Of a stretch of 64,000 bases of DNA, positions 26,371 through 38,500 are shown one piece after another. Within the stretch, counting starts at the first letter, position 1. Every line of letters starts with the position of its first letter. The notes under the pieces were generated by a model. It did no database searches. It saw only the letters and a list, made by a program, of their open reading frames with translations, and was not told where the DNA came from. This DNA is from Sphagnum compactum (Eukaryota > Bryophyta > Sphagnopsida > Sphagnales): positions 11,439,495 through 11,503,494 of the forward strand of contig OZ234502.1 of the NCBI GenBank assembly GCA_965153455.1, read 5' to 3'. Both the position numbers and the translations under genes were made by a program.

Positions 26371-26600
26371 GTAGCCAAAGTGGTGATCCGCCATAGGAAG
26401 ATGTAGAAGAAATGGCTATCATCCCTGGGGAAGATTTAGCCAAATCTGGCTATATATGTAAATTAAAAAGAAAAAATTCGATCATCGTTTTACATTTTTG
26501 GCTACACTATGAAACCCAAGTATATAAATCTGACAATTTTTACATTTCTTTTTTCTCACTTCTGATGACGGGAAAACTCCTAAACCACTTCTTTTTTTGG
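26371..26600. repeat. GTAGCCAAA dispersed repeat, copy A
   Basis: Begins GTAGCCAAAGTGG and continues with 'GATTTAGCCAAATCTGGCTA', a 'TTTTTGGCTAC' block and a 3' 'AAAACT-CTAAACC' part. Shared blocks in the same order occur at 28839, 43804 and 45590, so this is a short dispersed family of about 200-260 bp. The AGCCAAATYTGGCT core is palindromic. No coding capacity is visible. Confidence 0.7.
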
Positions 26601-28838
26601 TTTTGAATTTTTGAAAATACATAGAAGTAGGAACCGTTATAAGGACAATTTTTCAAACGGGGGCTTGAAATATTGAAAAACTACCCAAAAATATTGAAGT
26701 TACTCCCACTTCCCACAACTTTAATAAGGCACTCCCATAAATTGCACTTCAACAAAAACTATAATAACAATAAACAACAACTTTTTTGAATAGGTTGGAA
26801 CAAATATGTAGTTATTCAGATATAACCTTGGAGATAAGTAAATGGGGGAAATAAAAGTAATTGTGCAGCTCACATTGCAAACATGAACACATTCCTTAAA
26901 TGGCAAATTGTAGTACAATTTGAAGAAGTTTCAAGGGTATAAGGTCATAGCTTTGCTTGGGTAAATTAGTGGGAAAAAAAAGAACAAAAAATAGGAAAAA
27001 GGAAAAAAAATTACTAAATCAATCACCATATAATTCAAATAAAATCCATGTAGAGAGAGAGGTTGTGGATCAATGTCCAGTTTTTTTATTAATATTTGTG
27101 AAGATAAAAATATTGGGAACATAAATTGTTAGGCTTTTAAGGAAGCAAATTGAAAAACAATTAATGGAACAATTAAATGAATTTTTTTCAAAATGTGCAA
27201 TGGAATTGAAAGCAAGTGTGTGACAAGTGGAATAAGATGAATGACAAGTATAAGGCTAGAAAAAAACCCAGGTAACTGACACATCCCCTCAATTTTAACC
27301 ATGGTATGAAAAGTATTAATGAAAATTTATGTTTTTGACCATGGTAACAAAAGCCAATTGCTTGAAATTTGTATATATGCTCTTTGTCAAAATTGTGTGT
27401 CACTTTTGTGAATTGTGAAATTTAATACACAAATTAAATTAAATATACATATTGAATACACTTTTAAATGGATACACAAAATTGAACCATTGAAAAATAG
27501 TTTTAGACCCCTCTCTTGTTCTAGCCCTATCTTTTCTTCATTTTTAGCCTATTTTGAGTGATTTAAAACTTGATGGGTGTGCCAACTAGGGCTTTACAAA
27601 ACTTGTTCATATTCTAGAGGGAAAGATGCAATGATCCAAGATTTAACCTCACATTTTTAATCTGTTTTAATTCACCTCTCATCAAACATTGAAACCCTTA
27701 CACCAAACACATCATATATTCCCCCATTCCTTTTCCAAATTGAGCAATTTTTGTGATGTTAAAAATGCTAAGTGAAGAGCTATAATTATTTTTTGAGCTT
27801 TAGAAGTAGAGAAACAATGTGTGAAGATTCGACTTCCTGTGACTTGTTAAGTGTTTGCTCATTGGGGGGAAGGGGGGGGGACAACAGGAACATTCACCAA
27901 CAAACAACCTTCCAATTGCTAGTTAGTGTTTTGCTCATGTGCCCATGCTAAAAATTGAGTTGGCCCTATCATCTTTTGAGCCTTGCTTTGGCACCAATGC
28001 ACATTGTACCTCATCACCAAATGCATCAGCATTGAAGTTCCCATATACCCTTGTACAAAAGTAGAGTCATTGGGTGTAAATAATAAGTACACAAGTAAGT
28101 GTTGTATATTATAATTGATATACCAACACTATCAGTAGTTTCTTTCTCATTCATACACCCTTTTCATGGGTACCATCAAATCTAAAGAACCTTCATTGTT
28201 GCCTTGTTTGTATGATCCGTATGTCCCATGTAGTAGTAGTAGTAGAGGAGCATTCCTTAACACATACACCCATGACTTGTTTACAGCTCAATTATTGGAA
28301 CATCAAGCTTAATGCCTAATCTACCATTGTGGTGGCAAAATAGGGACACCCTTCATGTACTAGGTAGGGCGATTGCCTAAGCAATTGAGGTCAGCTTGCT
28401 ATAAGGCACTCATAGATGTGCAATAACATGTTTCCATCTACTTGTATTCGTGTGCTATAGGTTTAGACTCTAGAGACTTCCCTCTCAATCAAATTGTCAT
28501 TCTTTCTTTGATCTCATTCAAAGTTTGTTTTGTATACTTGTTCACTTTAAACTTTGGGTCCTTGCATGCATTTGGTCAAATATTCATCTTTCATCTCCAG
28601 CTTGGTCCTTAACCTATAGGAGCCTAAGCCCTCTTGACACACATTTTTACACCTTTAGTTAGGATCTAGGACCAGTCTTCTCATCATGGGATTATAGAAC
28701 CAACCATTGGATTCCAAAAAAAATTTACACACTGAAAAGTCTTTGAAATGAAATTTGAATGAAATCAAGAAGGGATGATGAGACAAGAAACCTAGATTTA
28801 GGTCATGTGGGACTAATGTTTGAAGGAATTATTCGTCT
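26601..28838. other. AT-rich intergenic stretch, no recognisable gene
   Basis: Only short AT-driven open frames. A G-run lies at about 27865-27880. Confidence 0.5.
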
Positions 28839-29045
28839 GTAGCCAAAGTGGCCATCCTCCATTGGAAGGTGTAGAAAAACTAGCAATCATCCCAATGAAG
28901 ATTTAGCCAAATCTAGTAGATATGAAGTGCAAGTTTTTAATATTTTGGCAATAAATTGAAGACCAAATATAGATATTTGCCAACTTTTACTTTTTATCCC
29001 TCACTTCTAGAACCTTCAAAATCAATTCAATTTTTTAATTTTGAA
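28839..29045. repeat. GTAGCCAAA dispersed repeat, copy B
   Basis: Begins GTAGCCAAAGTGGCCATCC. Its 5' 90 bp match copy A closely, including 'GATTTAGCCAAATCTAG'. The 3' part is more diverged. Confidence 0.7.
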
Positions 29046-31150
29046 AACTTTTCGTAAAATTTCATCAATTGAGAAAAGGGTTGTTTGGGAACCAACAAGT
29101 GGCCTAAGGTTGGATACGAAGCTTCACCACTTAAAAAAGCACATATGACATGACACTAATGCATGAATTGTAATATGGCACTTACGGTGTCCAAATTATC
29201 TACCTACGCATAAAAAAAATTCAAGTGAAATTATAGTTTTTAAAGCAAAAATAACGTAACCTTCCAATTTGGAGATGTGAATGCAAAGAGCATTGAAAAT
29301 GGGCAGCAAATTAAAAGGCGAGGCAGGCTGATCCGAATGTTAGAACTCTTGGGTCAGTTCACGAAGGAGGAAGAGTTAGCTTCCTAGCTTACGATCTGCA
29401 CCACTCGAGGTTGTGGAATTTGTTGTACAAACTCATTTCTAGTGTCTCCATTCCAGTTGAGTTGTTGGTGTAAAGGTCCATTTGAAAGGGTTTCCAGGCA
29501 GTTTGAAGTGACAGAGAATCAGCTGTGGTTTACTCATTTCTTTGCTACCTATGCTACATTGAAGGAAAGGGAGGCTTATTTAGGGCCCTTATGGTGTGGT
29601 TTCAAGATGGAATAGGCCCCGTTGTTCTATCTATCGATACTATGTTGGGCTAATTCTGCAGTGTTCCCATGAGTTCTCTCTGCAGTGAATTATCTTGTAC
29701 ATGACAATCTACCTTGTGGAGTGTTGGATTAGGGAACACACAACTGAAGGGCCTCGTTCTCTAGTACGTAAAAAAAGCCCTTTTTCAAGGTACCTACCGT
29801 ATGCATGTTGGTGTTATAATAAATGTGATTTTTTTTCGCTTCACTTTTCAGAGGGCATTTCGAAAAAGAAGTGCCCAACACTTCTATTTCATATTTTCCC
29901 CAATCATCATGAAAAGAAAAGAAGGGAAAAAAAAGAAGACAAGTTGTACATACATACAACAAAGTCCTTGGCCATGGGTTTTTCCAAATCAGGCCTATGC
30001 AAGGCAGAAGAGCCCTTGCTCCTCCGATAAAGCCCTAAACCCTAAACCCATACCATAAATCTGCTTCATTGATTTATCCCTTCCGTAAAATAAACCTCTG
30101 AAATTTGATCTACTGTATTTGGAGGTATGATTCCATCATGTAATATGATGTCATGTGCAAAGAGGCAGGCATTTAAAAAAAAACCAAAATGTATGTTCCT
30201 GTGAGCCCACTTCATTTTTCCAAAAAAATACCCCTCCATCCATCATTTGGAATTTTTTTGGGGTCATGATACCCGCCGGGTATCACTAGTGGATTCCTTT
30301 TCATAAAAACAAAAAAATAATAAATTCATCAATGTATGTTTAGTCTCAGCAATGCCCCTCGGAGTATTGTGGAGTTAGTTCTTCCCGAAGCAAGCGCCTC
30401 TTCACAGGCATGCAATGGGGAACTCCCTCCCTGCATCAAGGGGCATTACCCATACACTTAATGGTCATACTGATGACAAAATGGGGATGCGATTCATCAT
30501 CATCATCATCATCATCATCAGTTAGTTAGTTAGTCATAAACCCACCAACATCTGCAATAATAAGTGAAGGAGAATGGTTAAAGGAACATCCATCATCAAT
30601 CACATCCCTATAAAACCTATTATGATATAATCCCCTATAAACCTATACCTAGTAGGTAATAGATATTAATCATATATATTAATATATATATTAATTAATT
30701 AATATATTACCTAGTATATTATGCCCCTATAGACCTACCTACTAGGTATATTTAATAAATGGCCCATAGGTAAATCAGCTGATTAACCTACAATAGTAAT
30801 TACCTATTAGGCTAGTACTACTAATAATGGATCAGTTACTCTTCTTAATCCCTGTGTTGTAAACCAACGGTCTCATTTGCTAATCATCCCAACGCTGGTA
30901 CAATCGCCTCCTTTGGTAAGTACCAGTTGAACAACCAGGGTTACCTGGGATTTTACCTGGGTTAACTGTGCTGGAGGCTGCTGCAGGCAGGCAGGCAGGG
31001 AGGCTGGTATGCACACCCCCCCCACACACACACAAACAAATAAGGACCCACATGCTCTTTGCTTTCTCTTTTTTGGTCTTTTCCATTTCAATGTGCTGTT
31101 CTGCTGCTGAGGAGGAGGAGCTCCTGTTGCTTGCTGTTACTACTGTGTGT
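29046..31150. other. Intergenic stretch upstream of the B3 gene
   Basis: 29.3-29.8 kb is less AT-rich and may hold decayed coding sequence that I could not identify. Other items are a telomere-like CCCTAAACCCTAAACCC at about 30032-30048, a perfect GATACCCG/CGGGTATC palindrome at 30269-30285, an (ATC) tract at 30495-30520 followed by (GTTA) units, and a (GGCA) run near 30987-31000. Confidence 0.5.
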
Positions 31151-31207
31151 TCAAGTTCTTGACTTGTTGCTACAATTTTGTTGTGTTCAAGTTCTTGACT
31201 TGTTACT

Positions 31208-31510
31208 TGAGCTGTTGTTGTTGTTGTTGTTTTATTCAGGTTCTTATGAGAGAAAGATATTGATTATGTCTTTTGTGAGCAGGAAAAGTTGAAATGGGTG
31301 TCTTCAAGTTCTCTTCTCTTGTTGTTGTTGTTGTTGTTGTTGTTGTGTTCAGGTTCTGATGAGAAAGAGACATTGATGATGTCTTTGTGATCAGGAAAGT
31401 TGAAATGGGTGTCTTCAGTAGTTTGGCTACTTGAGAGAGAGATAGATGGAGAGAAGGAGATTTGAGCCGGAAAGTTGAAATGGGTGTCTTCAGCAGTTTG
31501 GGTGCTTGAG
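31208..31510 (+). promoter_or_regulatory. Repetitive 5' leader of the B3 gene with three MGVF upstream ORFs
   Basis: Imperfect tandem units contain (GTT)n, 'TTCAGGTTCT-ATGAGA', 'GATGTCTTTGTGA' and 'GGAAAGTTGAAATGGGTGTC'. Each of the three 'GAAATGGGTGTCTTCA' blocks opens a short ORF: 31294-31359 (21 residues, MGVFKFSSL then a Val run), 31405-31434 (MGVFSSLAT) and 31480-31509 (MGVFSSLGA). A further 8-residue ORF is at 31538-31564. All end before the main ATG at 31599. If this segment is in the mRNA, they would be expected to lower translation of the B3 protein. The transcription start is unknown. Confidence 0.5.
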
Positions 31511-31598
31511 AGCGAGACACTGAGAGATAGAGAGATTATGCAGTTCAGTGACCCAAGCGTGTGAGCAATTGTGTGTGAGAGACTTGTGACCAGTGCTG

Positions 31599-34337
31599 AT
31601 GGACGGAGGTATGAAGCTGTTTGAACATCCACAACAGATGTTGCAGTTGACGGAGATGCTTGAAACAATTGTGTCTAATCCAAACATCGGAGCGGAAGTT
31701 GAGAAATGGCCAAAGGAGCAGCAGGGAGTCCAGTGCGAGACGGTTGCCCAGGTGCAGGAGACTGCTGCTGCTACGACTGCTGTACGCCCGGCTCAATGCT
31801 CGCCAGTTATGGAGCCTGGAGATGATGTGAAGGTGGTCAAAGAGGAGCCTGTTACCCCGGGAGCTGCCAAGCGCTTGAATGAGACAGACAAAGTTTCAAG
31901 TAGGACAAAATGTCCTTCCTTTCTCAAGACACTGACAGAGAACAGTCTCAACAGCTGGATGGTGAGTGAGTTTCAAGACTTTCTTCCCACTCTTTCTTTG
32001 GGTTTTGAAGATTCTGTTGCCTCAAAAAAAATATTTGGGATCTTGTTGAGCTTGAGAAATCTGCAGGATGTGAATTCATTCAATTTGTTTTATTTTGTCT
32101 CTCTTCGCCACAGCACATTCCCAAAGCTTTTCTGGAGCTTCACAGCAGTGAAATTCAGGGAAGTAGTTCTCATCGTGTGAAGCTGGAAGGTCCAAGTGGT
32201 GACATATGGCTCATTGCCATGTCCATGATGGGCAAAGGACCTCATGGGTTCCGCCAAGGATGGAAAGCTTTCATCACCGATAATCGCTTGAAGAAGGGTG
32301 ATCGCCTTCTCTTCACTCTCATTTCAACTTCACACTTCACTGTTCGTGTGTTTGATGAGAATGGTTTAGAGGCCGTGGCAGCAGCAGACTCGAAGCTCGC
32401 AACTAACAACACAGCCCAGTTCGATCGAGGAGGAGGAGGAGGAGGAAGAAGTCTTCACAATTGCAAAGTTCGAAAGGAGAGAGACAACAATATTGGGGAC
32501 AATGACACCCCAGCTACATATTCTAAAGAAGATGTGAAAGTTCCAGTTCATGATGATGATGATGATGATGATGATGATGGGTTGCCAGAAAATGATGCGA
32601 AGCGGTTGAGAGGTGAGCCGAATCCAACTTTGACTCAGTGTCCAGATGCAACAAGATGCACTCGCAGATCAAAGGCCCCAGTGACAAGACTGCATGATAC
32701 AAAACAAGCAGCAGCAAAAAGAAGAAGGGCAGCTGAACCATGTAGTAGAGGAGCAGCAGCAGCAGCAGCTCCAGGTACTAAGAAAGAAGTCCGGAAATTG
32801 AGTTCTTCAAAGCCTTCAAATTGGAGCAGTGGAGGACAACAGATGGAAAAGTTTGGGCCTGGGTTTTTCTCCAAGACGTGGATATCACAAAGACAGCCAG
32901 TCACAGAAACCGAGCGAGAGCAAGCTATGATTGCTGCACATGCACTTCAAACCCAAAATCCAAGTGTCGTGCTGTTGATGAGACCTTCACATGTGTACCG
33001 GGGGTTTTGGCTTGTAAATTTCTCTCCACTCTCTTCTTCTTCTTCAACTCTTGTTGTTGTTGTTGGGTCCAAATCAGCAGCTTGCTTTTCATATGATGTA
33101 TTCCATACTTGAAATTCAAGAGCAAATGTGACTGGTGTGATTCTTCGAGTGTTGTGCTCTCTTTCATTGCATTTCATGTGGAGAAATGAATGAATCTGTT
33201 ACTATTAACCAAGATTAGTGCTTGATTGCTTTGCAGAGTCTCCCAATTGAATTTGCAAGAATCTGGTTACCCAAGAAAGACATGGATGTGATTCTAGAAG
33301 ATGAAGCTGGCTTTGGTTGGCCTGCAAGGTGGCTCAGCAATGAAAACCGTCAAGGGCTAAGTGGTGGGTGGGCTAACTTCTCTCGTGATCATTGTTTAGA
33401 AGAAGGCGATATGTGCGTGTTTGAAATTGTAGATGCCCAACACTGGATCATCCTGGTTCACATCTTTCGTGTTGTGGATGTCAAAATTGTTCCTGGGTCA
33501 AGAGACGATGGAAAGGGGCATTACAAATTGGTGAGAGGAGATGGCTGTCATAGTAGTACAAAAACAGCAAAAACAAAAGCACAACTGGCAAGCAAGAAGA
33601 ATTTGAACCGGACCAAAAACCCAACCAAGAGGCACATGTGGAGAGCACCTCGTCTGGATCAGGTCACAAGGAAACAACAACAGAGAAGCAGAGGAGTACT
33701 AAAGTTGCCAATCCAAGAACTAAACTGCAAAACAACAACAACCCATGCAGATGGGATGACTGCTACAAAGGCAGCAGCAGCCTTTGATGAAATTGATATC
33801 AAGCCCAAGGTCAACAACAAGCTCGAACCAGGTGCAATCCCAAAGATCCCAACATCCACCACCAATAACTACTGCATTCCTTTTGCAACAGTCAAGATAG
33901 AGAAAGAAATAGTAACTCTGGGCATAGACATGAAGCCCAATGTGGAACAATTACAATTTGAGGCTCAGGAGCTCAACCCGTCTCCTTATGATCTGAGGAG
34001 GAACAATCACAATGTGTTGAACACCAACAACAACAACACCGGCAGCTGCTTTGAGGAGAAACCCACAATAATTGTTGCTTCTTCCAGAATTCTCAAGTCG
34101 GCTGAGAATCCTCCTCGCATGTACTACAGAGTGAGCAGGTTGATCGATCGCAGGAAGGTGGAGAATGGGGAACTTGAGTTCAAGGTGGAGTTAGAACAAG
34201 GGCCATCAGCAGTCCTTCCAAAAGAGCAGCAACAACAACAACCACCTTCTTGGACTGCAACTAAAGATGAGGAAGGTTATTGGTGGGTACCTTACAGTCA
34301 ATTTTCCTCCGACTTTAGGAGTTGTTCCATTGACTAA
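31599..34337 (+). CDS. Protein with two B3 DNA-binding domains (REM-like), 3 exons, 787 residues
   Basis: Exons 31599-31961, 32114-33013 and 33237-34337, with GT-AG introns, all phase 0. The open frame extends two codons upstream but lacks ATG there, so 31599 is the start. First B3 domain about 107-205 (SFLKTLTENSLNSWM, HIPKAFLELH, then NRLKKGDRLLFTL); an intron splits it. Linker 206-400 is low-complexity: Gly run, Asp run 268-276, basic KRRR at 323-326 (likely nuclear signal), Ala run. Second B3 domain about 402-503 (VVLLMRPSHVYRGFWL, LPIEFARIWLP, HCLEEGDMCVFEI), also split by an intron. The C-terminus has Gln/Asn-rich stretches and a conserved module (717-787, ending GYWWVPYSQFSSDF). VKEE (80-83) and VKIE fit the SUMO consensus. 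It is likely a nuclear transcription regulator; B3 proteins bind DNA in the major groove. No ARF, LAV or RAV partner domain is visible. A poly(A) signal AATAAA lies at 34770. Confidence 0.92.
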
Positions 34338-34381
34338 GAACCCTACTCTGGATGAGGAAAAGGTCTTCTTGGTGGGTGGTG

Positions 34382-34452
34382 GGGTACCTTAACTAGAGTC
34401 AATTTTCCTTAGACTTTGGGAGTTCTGAACCATTGCCTAAAACCCCTACTCT
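34382..34452 (+). repeat. Tandem duplicate of the B3 gene's last ~65 bp in its 3' UTR
   Basis: Sequence from 'GGGGTACCTT' through 'AACCCCTACTCT' repeats 34285-34349, which covers the end of the coding region and the stop codon (GGTACCTTACAGTCAATTTT, then GGAGTTGTTCCATTGACTAA). The offset is about 96-100 bp. Small indels put the second copy out of frame. Confidence 0.8.
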
Positions 34453-36440
34453 CCTCCTCCACCAAGACATTCCCACCCATCATTATTTCTCTCACTTTTT
34501 GCCCATTTCTCAGCATTTGCAGCTGCCACTCCTGTTGCTTGCAGACAAGCTGCTGCAGCTGCTGAATGACCCAGTTTGCTTCCACTCAGAACCTTTGAAT
34601 GACACCATCATTTCATACCATTGCTTATGTGCATAACCATTTTTATAAGACTTGATTGGTGCTTCTTACTTTATTCTAAAGTAGCAATTCCTTCCTTTTG
34701 TGCTTCTTCTTCTTCACAGGGTTGCTATTTGGGGTGCAATGCAAGGGTGAACAGAGTCAATTTGAGGTGAATAAAAACCTACTTCCACCGGGAAAAAATT
34801 TATGTCATGTTACCCAAAACCCTAAACCCTTGTCCACCCCAATGTGTTCACTCTAACCCCACTCCCATATTGTAAAATTCTGAAAACCTCCAAAAAACTA
34901 AGCTGTCTCCTCCTTGTCCCGAAGTTTGTTTGTGACTTATTTTTGCCAATTTTTGACCTATACAAAGGAATTTTATGTGAGAGATTCGCCTTAAATGAAA
35001 AGGGGGTTTAGGTAGCCAGTAGCCACACCATTAGAACTGAGTCTAAAGGAGAACACCCACATGAGCTTAATACCCAGAAACTTGCTAATTACTATTGTTT
35101 AGTTGTCACATCTCTTGCATTAAAAGTTGTTTCCTTTACACTTAAACACCCAGTTCAAATATTTATTTTTTTAATCTCTTAAAATAAAACCCTGGTTGTC
35201 CTCTAGGTTTTGAAAATAACATCTTGTTTTGGTTCTTACCAAATTCTCAATATGATGGATCCTTAATGAGGTTCTGGATCATGTTCTTCAAACTCTTAAA
35301 CTTTCGATTTTGAGTCCAGTTTAATTCTTTTAAAGAATTCAGTCTTGGGTGTAGCTTGGAGTTTGTTTCGGTTCCAAATTTCTGCTACCCAAGTCGAGGT
35401 TCCAAGTTCCAACTTGGGTAGCAGAAAGCAAAAGTGCCTATTTTAAACTACTAATAATCTTGTGAGTAAATAAATTACTTGCAACTGTATTTTGAAAAAT
35501 CATATTTACCAAATATGTTTGATGATTTTTTTTGTGGCAAATATCAATAGAAATTTAACTCAATTTTTTTGGGTCAATTTGTCAAATATCAACATTTCAG
35601 AAGGGGGATATTGATTTGGGTTTTTATAACATATGACTCTGTGTTGCCATGTGATTACCTTGTTTCAAACTCAAGTCCCCACATGAGCAATCAAACCAAA
35701 TCAAAAAAGAAAACGTCGTCTCCATCATGTTCATACCTACGTGGTGCCTTCAATACAAGGTGACAATAATTGCAAAAGTTTAATGGACATGTGAGACTAT
35801 TTTCCCACCATTTGATTCCAATATAAATGATGTTGGAATTTCTAGTGGGTGGCTTGAACAACAATACAGCTAGCTTAGTTTTTTGTCAAAAAAGACTCAT
35901 GTTCATGAAATAACATAGGTTGGAATTGTAGAAATCTTACAAAGCTCTTGCAAGTATATAGTGGCCATTTCACGTTCTGATCTCAATTTTGTAGACTCCA
36001 TATGCGAGGTTGTTTCATAGAAAGGCATTAGACTAATAGAGCTTTGAACATTAAAATGGGAGGTCTTGTACACATTGTTTCATAGAATCAACTCTCGCAC
36101 CTTAGGAAACAATTTGTTAGGTTACATATGAATCAACACATTTTGAAATGGATGGATGTCTATAATTGCAAATATCATTTCTTTACACTTGCTTTGGGCT
36201 CATATCATTTTTTTGTGGTTTGTTATATTCCTTGGAAATATTACAAAAAGGATAATTTCATAACTCTTTGTCTCTCTCCAAAACTTGATGTTATTTTATA
36301 TAAGCCCAAAGAGCCCACAAGTCTTAATGGTTACAATTTAGTCTTTGCAACCAAGAATAATCTCAACAACTTCTAAAAAAAGGCAATGAATGACAATTTT
36401 TGCATGAACCCTCTTAAAATGTCTTTTCAATTTAGCCTTT
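34453..36440. other. 3' flank of the B3 gene and AT-rich intergenic DNA
   Basis: The first ~330 bp are probably 3' UTR. A telomere-like 'AAAACCCTAAACCC' is near 34815. A perfect 16-bp inverted repeat is at 35379-35427 (separate entry). The open frame 36128-36376 (82 residues) has no recognisable motif. Confidence 0.5.
35379..35427. repeat. Perfect 16-bp stem hairpin
   Basis: TTTCTGCTACCCAAGT (35379-35394) and its exact reverse complement ACTTGGGTAGCAGAAA (35412-35427) are separated by 17 nt. A nearby duplicated 'GGTTCCAA' adds minor extra symmetry. It could be a foldback remnant, or a hairpin if transcribed. Confidence 0.75.
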
Positions 36441-37088
36441 TGCATTCCCATGCTCTTGAGCTCCTAAGTGTTTCCTTGCTCCTAGATATTAATTAGATAT
36501 ATGCATCCCATGATACAAAGGGTTAGTTGAATTTTTTTTGAACTCAATCCAAACTTGGTCCATTAACTAAATCTAAATTCATTATGAATTGATTTAAGTG
36601 TAGCTTCCACATGGAACCATTCCCAAGATGATTTTAATTCATTTGGGTTTCAAGGGGACAACACCAAATGATGTCTTAGATTAACATTAAATTGTCTTCA
36701 TGACAACACTTAAGATGTTATGAAGGGAAATGTGAAACCCTAAGACATCACCAAAGTGTCACCCTAAAACATCACCAAGATGTCCAAGATGTGTCCCAAA
36801 AAGTAATTTGAAGCAACATTTGACATTATATTGCCCCAAGAACAAACCAATGTTTTTCCTTGGACAAGTTGAGCTTGCCTTGAATCTTAATCTTGAAACC
36901 CTTCCACCCAATCCACATGGTGAACTGGGAAGTGAAACCCCAGTCTACCAACTTGGTTTAACCACCCATACTATCATAGTGCCCCACTATGGTGGTCCTA
37001 ACACAAGGTTCACCACATGTAAATTGAATTCATGTAGAAGGGCATGTCATTCACTTCCACTTCATGGAAATCAAGATGTTCATTGACA
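36441..37088 (-). repeat. LTR (3' LTR relative to the minus-strand element)
   Basis: 648 bp, plus-strand ends TGCATTCCC and CATTGACA. It shares blocks such as 'GACAACACCAAATGATGTC' and 'CAACACTTAAGATGT' with the other LTR. The adjacent inner sequence on minus (GAAAGGTGAAA) is purine-rich, as expected for a polypurine tract. The open frame 36808-37086 inside it is not a gene. Confidence 0.88.
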
Positions 37089-38071
37089 TTTCACCTTTCA
37101 CGACAAGCCCCCACTCATCATGTGCCTACCACAAAATCACTTTAGGATTAGTTATTTCTTGACTTGGTTTTACTTGTGTTGTATCTTTTGGATTCATCAT
37201 GGGAGGAATCTTAAACATCACTTATGCCAATTTGCATCATCATCTGTGACGGCTTATCACACCCTTGGTGTCATTCCCCCTCTTGGGCTCCTCAACCAAT
37301 GTGAGTGTTTTAAAAACCATTTATGTCTAAATGTCATTTTGATGACCCCAACCACCATGTTGGGAAAAAATTGTTAAACAAGCTGATAAATATTATTGAA
37401 TTGAACTTTTACAAATTAAAGCCCTTTTACCCTGGGCTTAAACTCCATGCATTAAAACCTTCACCCCCTTAAGCTTAGTTCTTAATTCAAAGGCATGCCA
37501 CTTAATTCACACACATCATTACCCTGATTTCACCCAATCAAGCCCTTAAGAGTTTTCCTTAAAGTTCAATTCACAAGGTTTATTTTTGTTTGTAATATCA
37601 TATCATTTCAATTATTCACTTCATCTTTGCATGGAATAACTCCTTGCACAATTTGAGCTTTTCACATTTGTGGACTTGATGCACCTTTATTTCAAGTTTG
37701 AAGCTTGAAGGTTTCAAGTTTTCATTTTCATTTTTGAAGGTTGATGTCCCTATCAACATTTAGTTGAATTCGGGCCTTGTCATAGGTTTTTATTAGTTGT
37801 GAATTTTTCTTTCACTCCACTTCATGCCCGTTTTTCAATTCAAATTTTTCTACCATTTTAGGTAGATGGTATAAATGGCTCAACTTCACCCATTATGCCT
37901 CTTTCAAGTGGCATCCCTTCCATTTTATAAGATATTGTTTGCCCAAACATGTAGTTTGTTTTACACCTAAGATGCATTGAACTTCACTTACGAGCCCATG
38001 TTCAAGGATGTCAAAGCGTGAGTGATAGGCTTGCTTCTTGTGTTTCCTTTTTTGTTTTCGTAACATAGTAT

Positions 38072-38116
38072 CAACTTAAACACATGGAAAGTGGGATGTG
38101 CCACAAATGTTGTTGG
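38072..38116 (-). pseudogene. Gypsy integrase C-terminal remnant (HPxFHV motif)
   Basis: The minus strand encodes TTFVAHPTFHVFKL, matching the conserved 'hP-FHVS-LK' stretch near the end of Ty3/Gypsy integrases. It sits only about 235 bp beyond the RT fragment, so the intervening ~1.5-2 kb of RT, RNase H and integrase core has been deleted. Confidence 0.7.
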
Positions 38117-38350
38117 AAACAACAAAATGTAATATGTTTTAAATAAAAACGTTAAATGTGACTTGTAAAGCACCTTGTACAACCTTGCATATTTTGCCAT
38201 GTGAAACAACTTGTGAAAGTTTTAGGCATCTTAAAGTTTTGAATGTTCAACCACACAAACTTGCCAATTCCAAATTCAATGTTTCCAAGTTTTATTGGTT
38301 TTTTTTTATCGTAACTTGCTTTGATTTCAAGTCCATTTAATTGAAGTCAT

Positions 38351-38500
38351 AACCTCATTTAGACAATCAAACAAGTCATCAATTCAAGGCAAGGAATAAT
38401 TTTTCTTTATGGTGATTTTGTTCAAAGTAGGATAGTCAATGCACATTCGCAATTTACCATCTTTTTCCTCCACAAACAAAACTGAGGCTCCATAAGCCAA
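38351..38500 (-). pseudogene. Gypsy reverse transcriptase N-terminal remnant
   Basis: The minus strand reads [20 protein letters not shown] then [18 protein letters not shown], a stop, and IDDLFDCL. This is the start of the Ty3/Gypsy RT (known pattern: SPVLFV-KKDG--RMCIDYR-LN--T-K--YPLP-IDDL-D-L). The in-frame stop replaces the Arg before IDDL. The YxDD catalytic part is missing. Confidence 0.88.

Noticed and set aside
31236-31668. Antisense frames with repeated EDTHFNF peptide
   Set aside because: The peptide repeat is the reverse complement of the leader repeats upstream of the B3 gene; not an independent gene.
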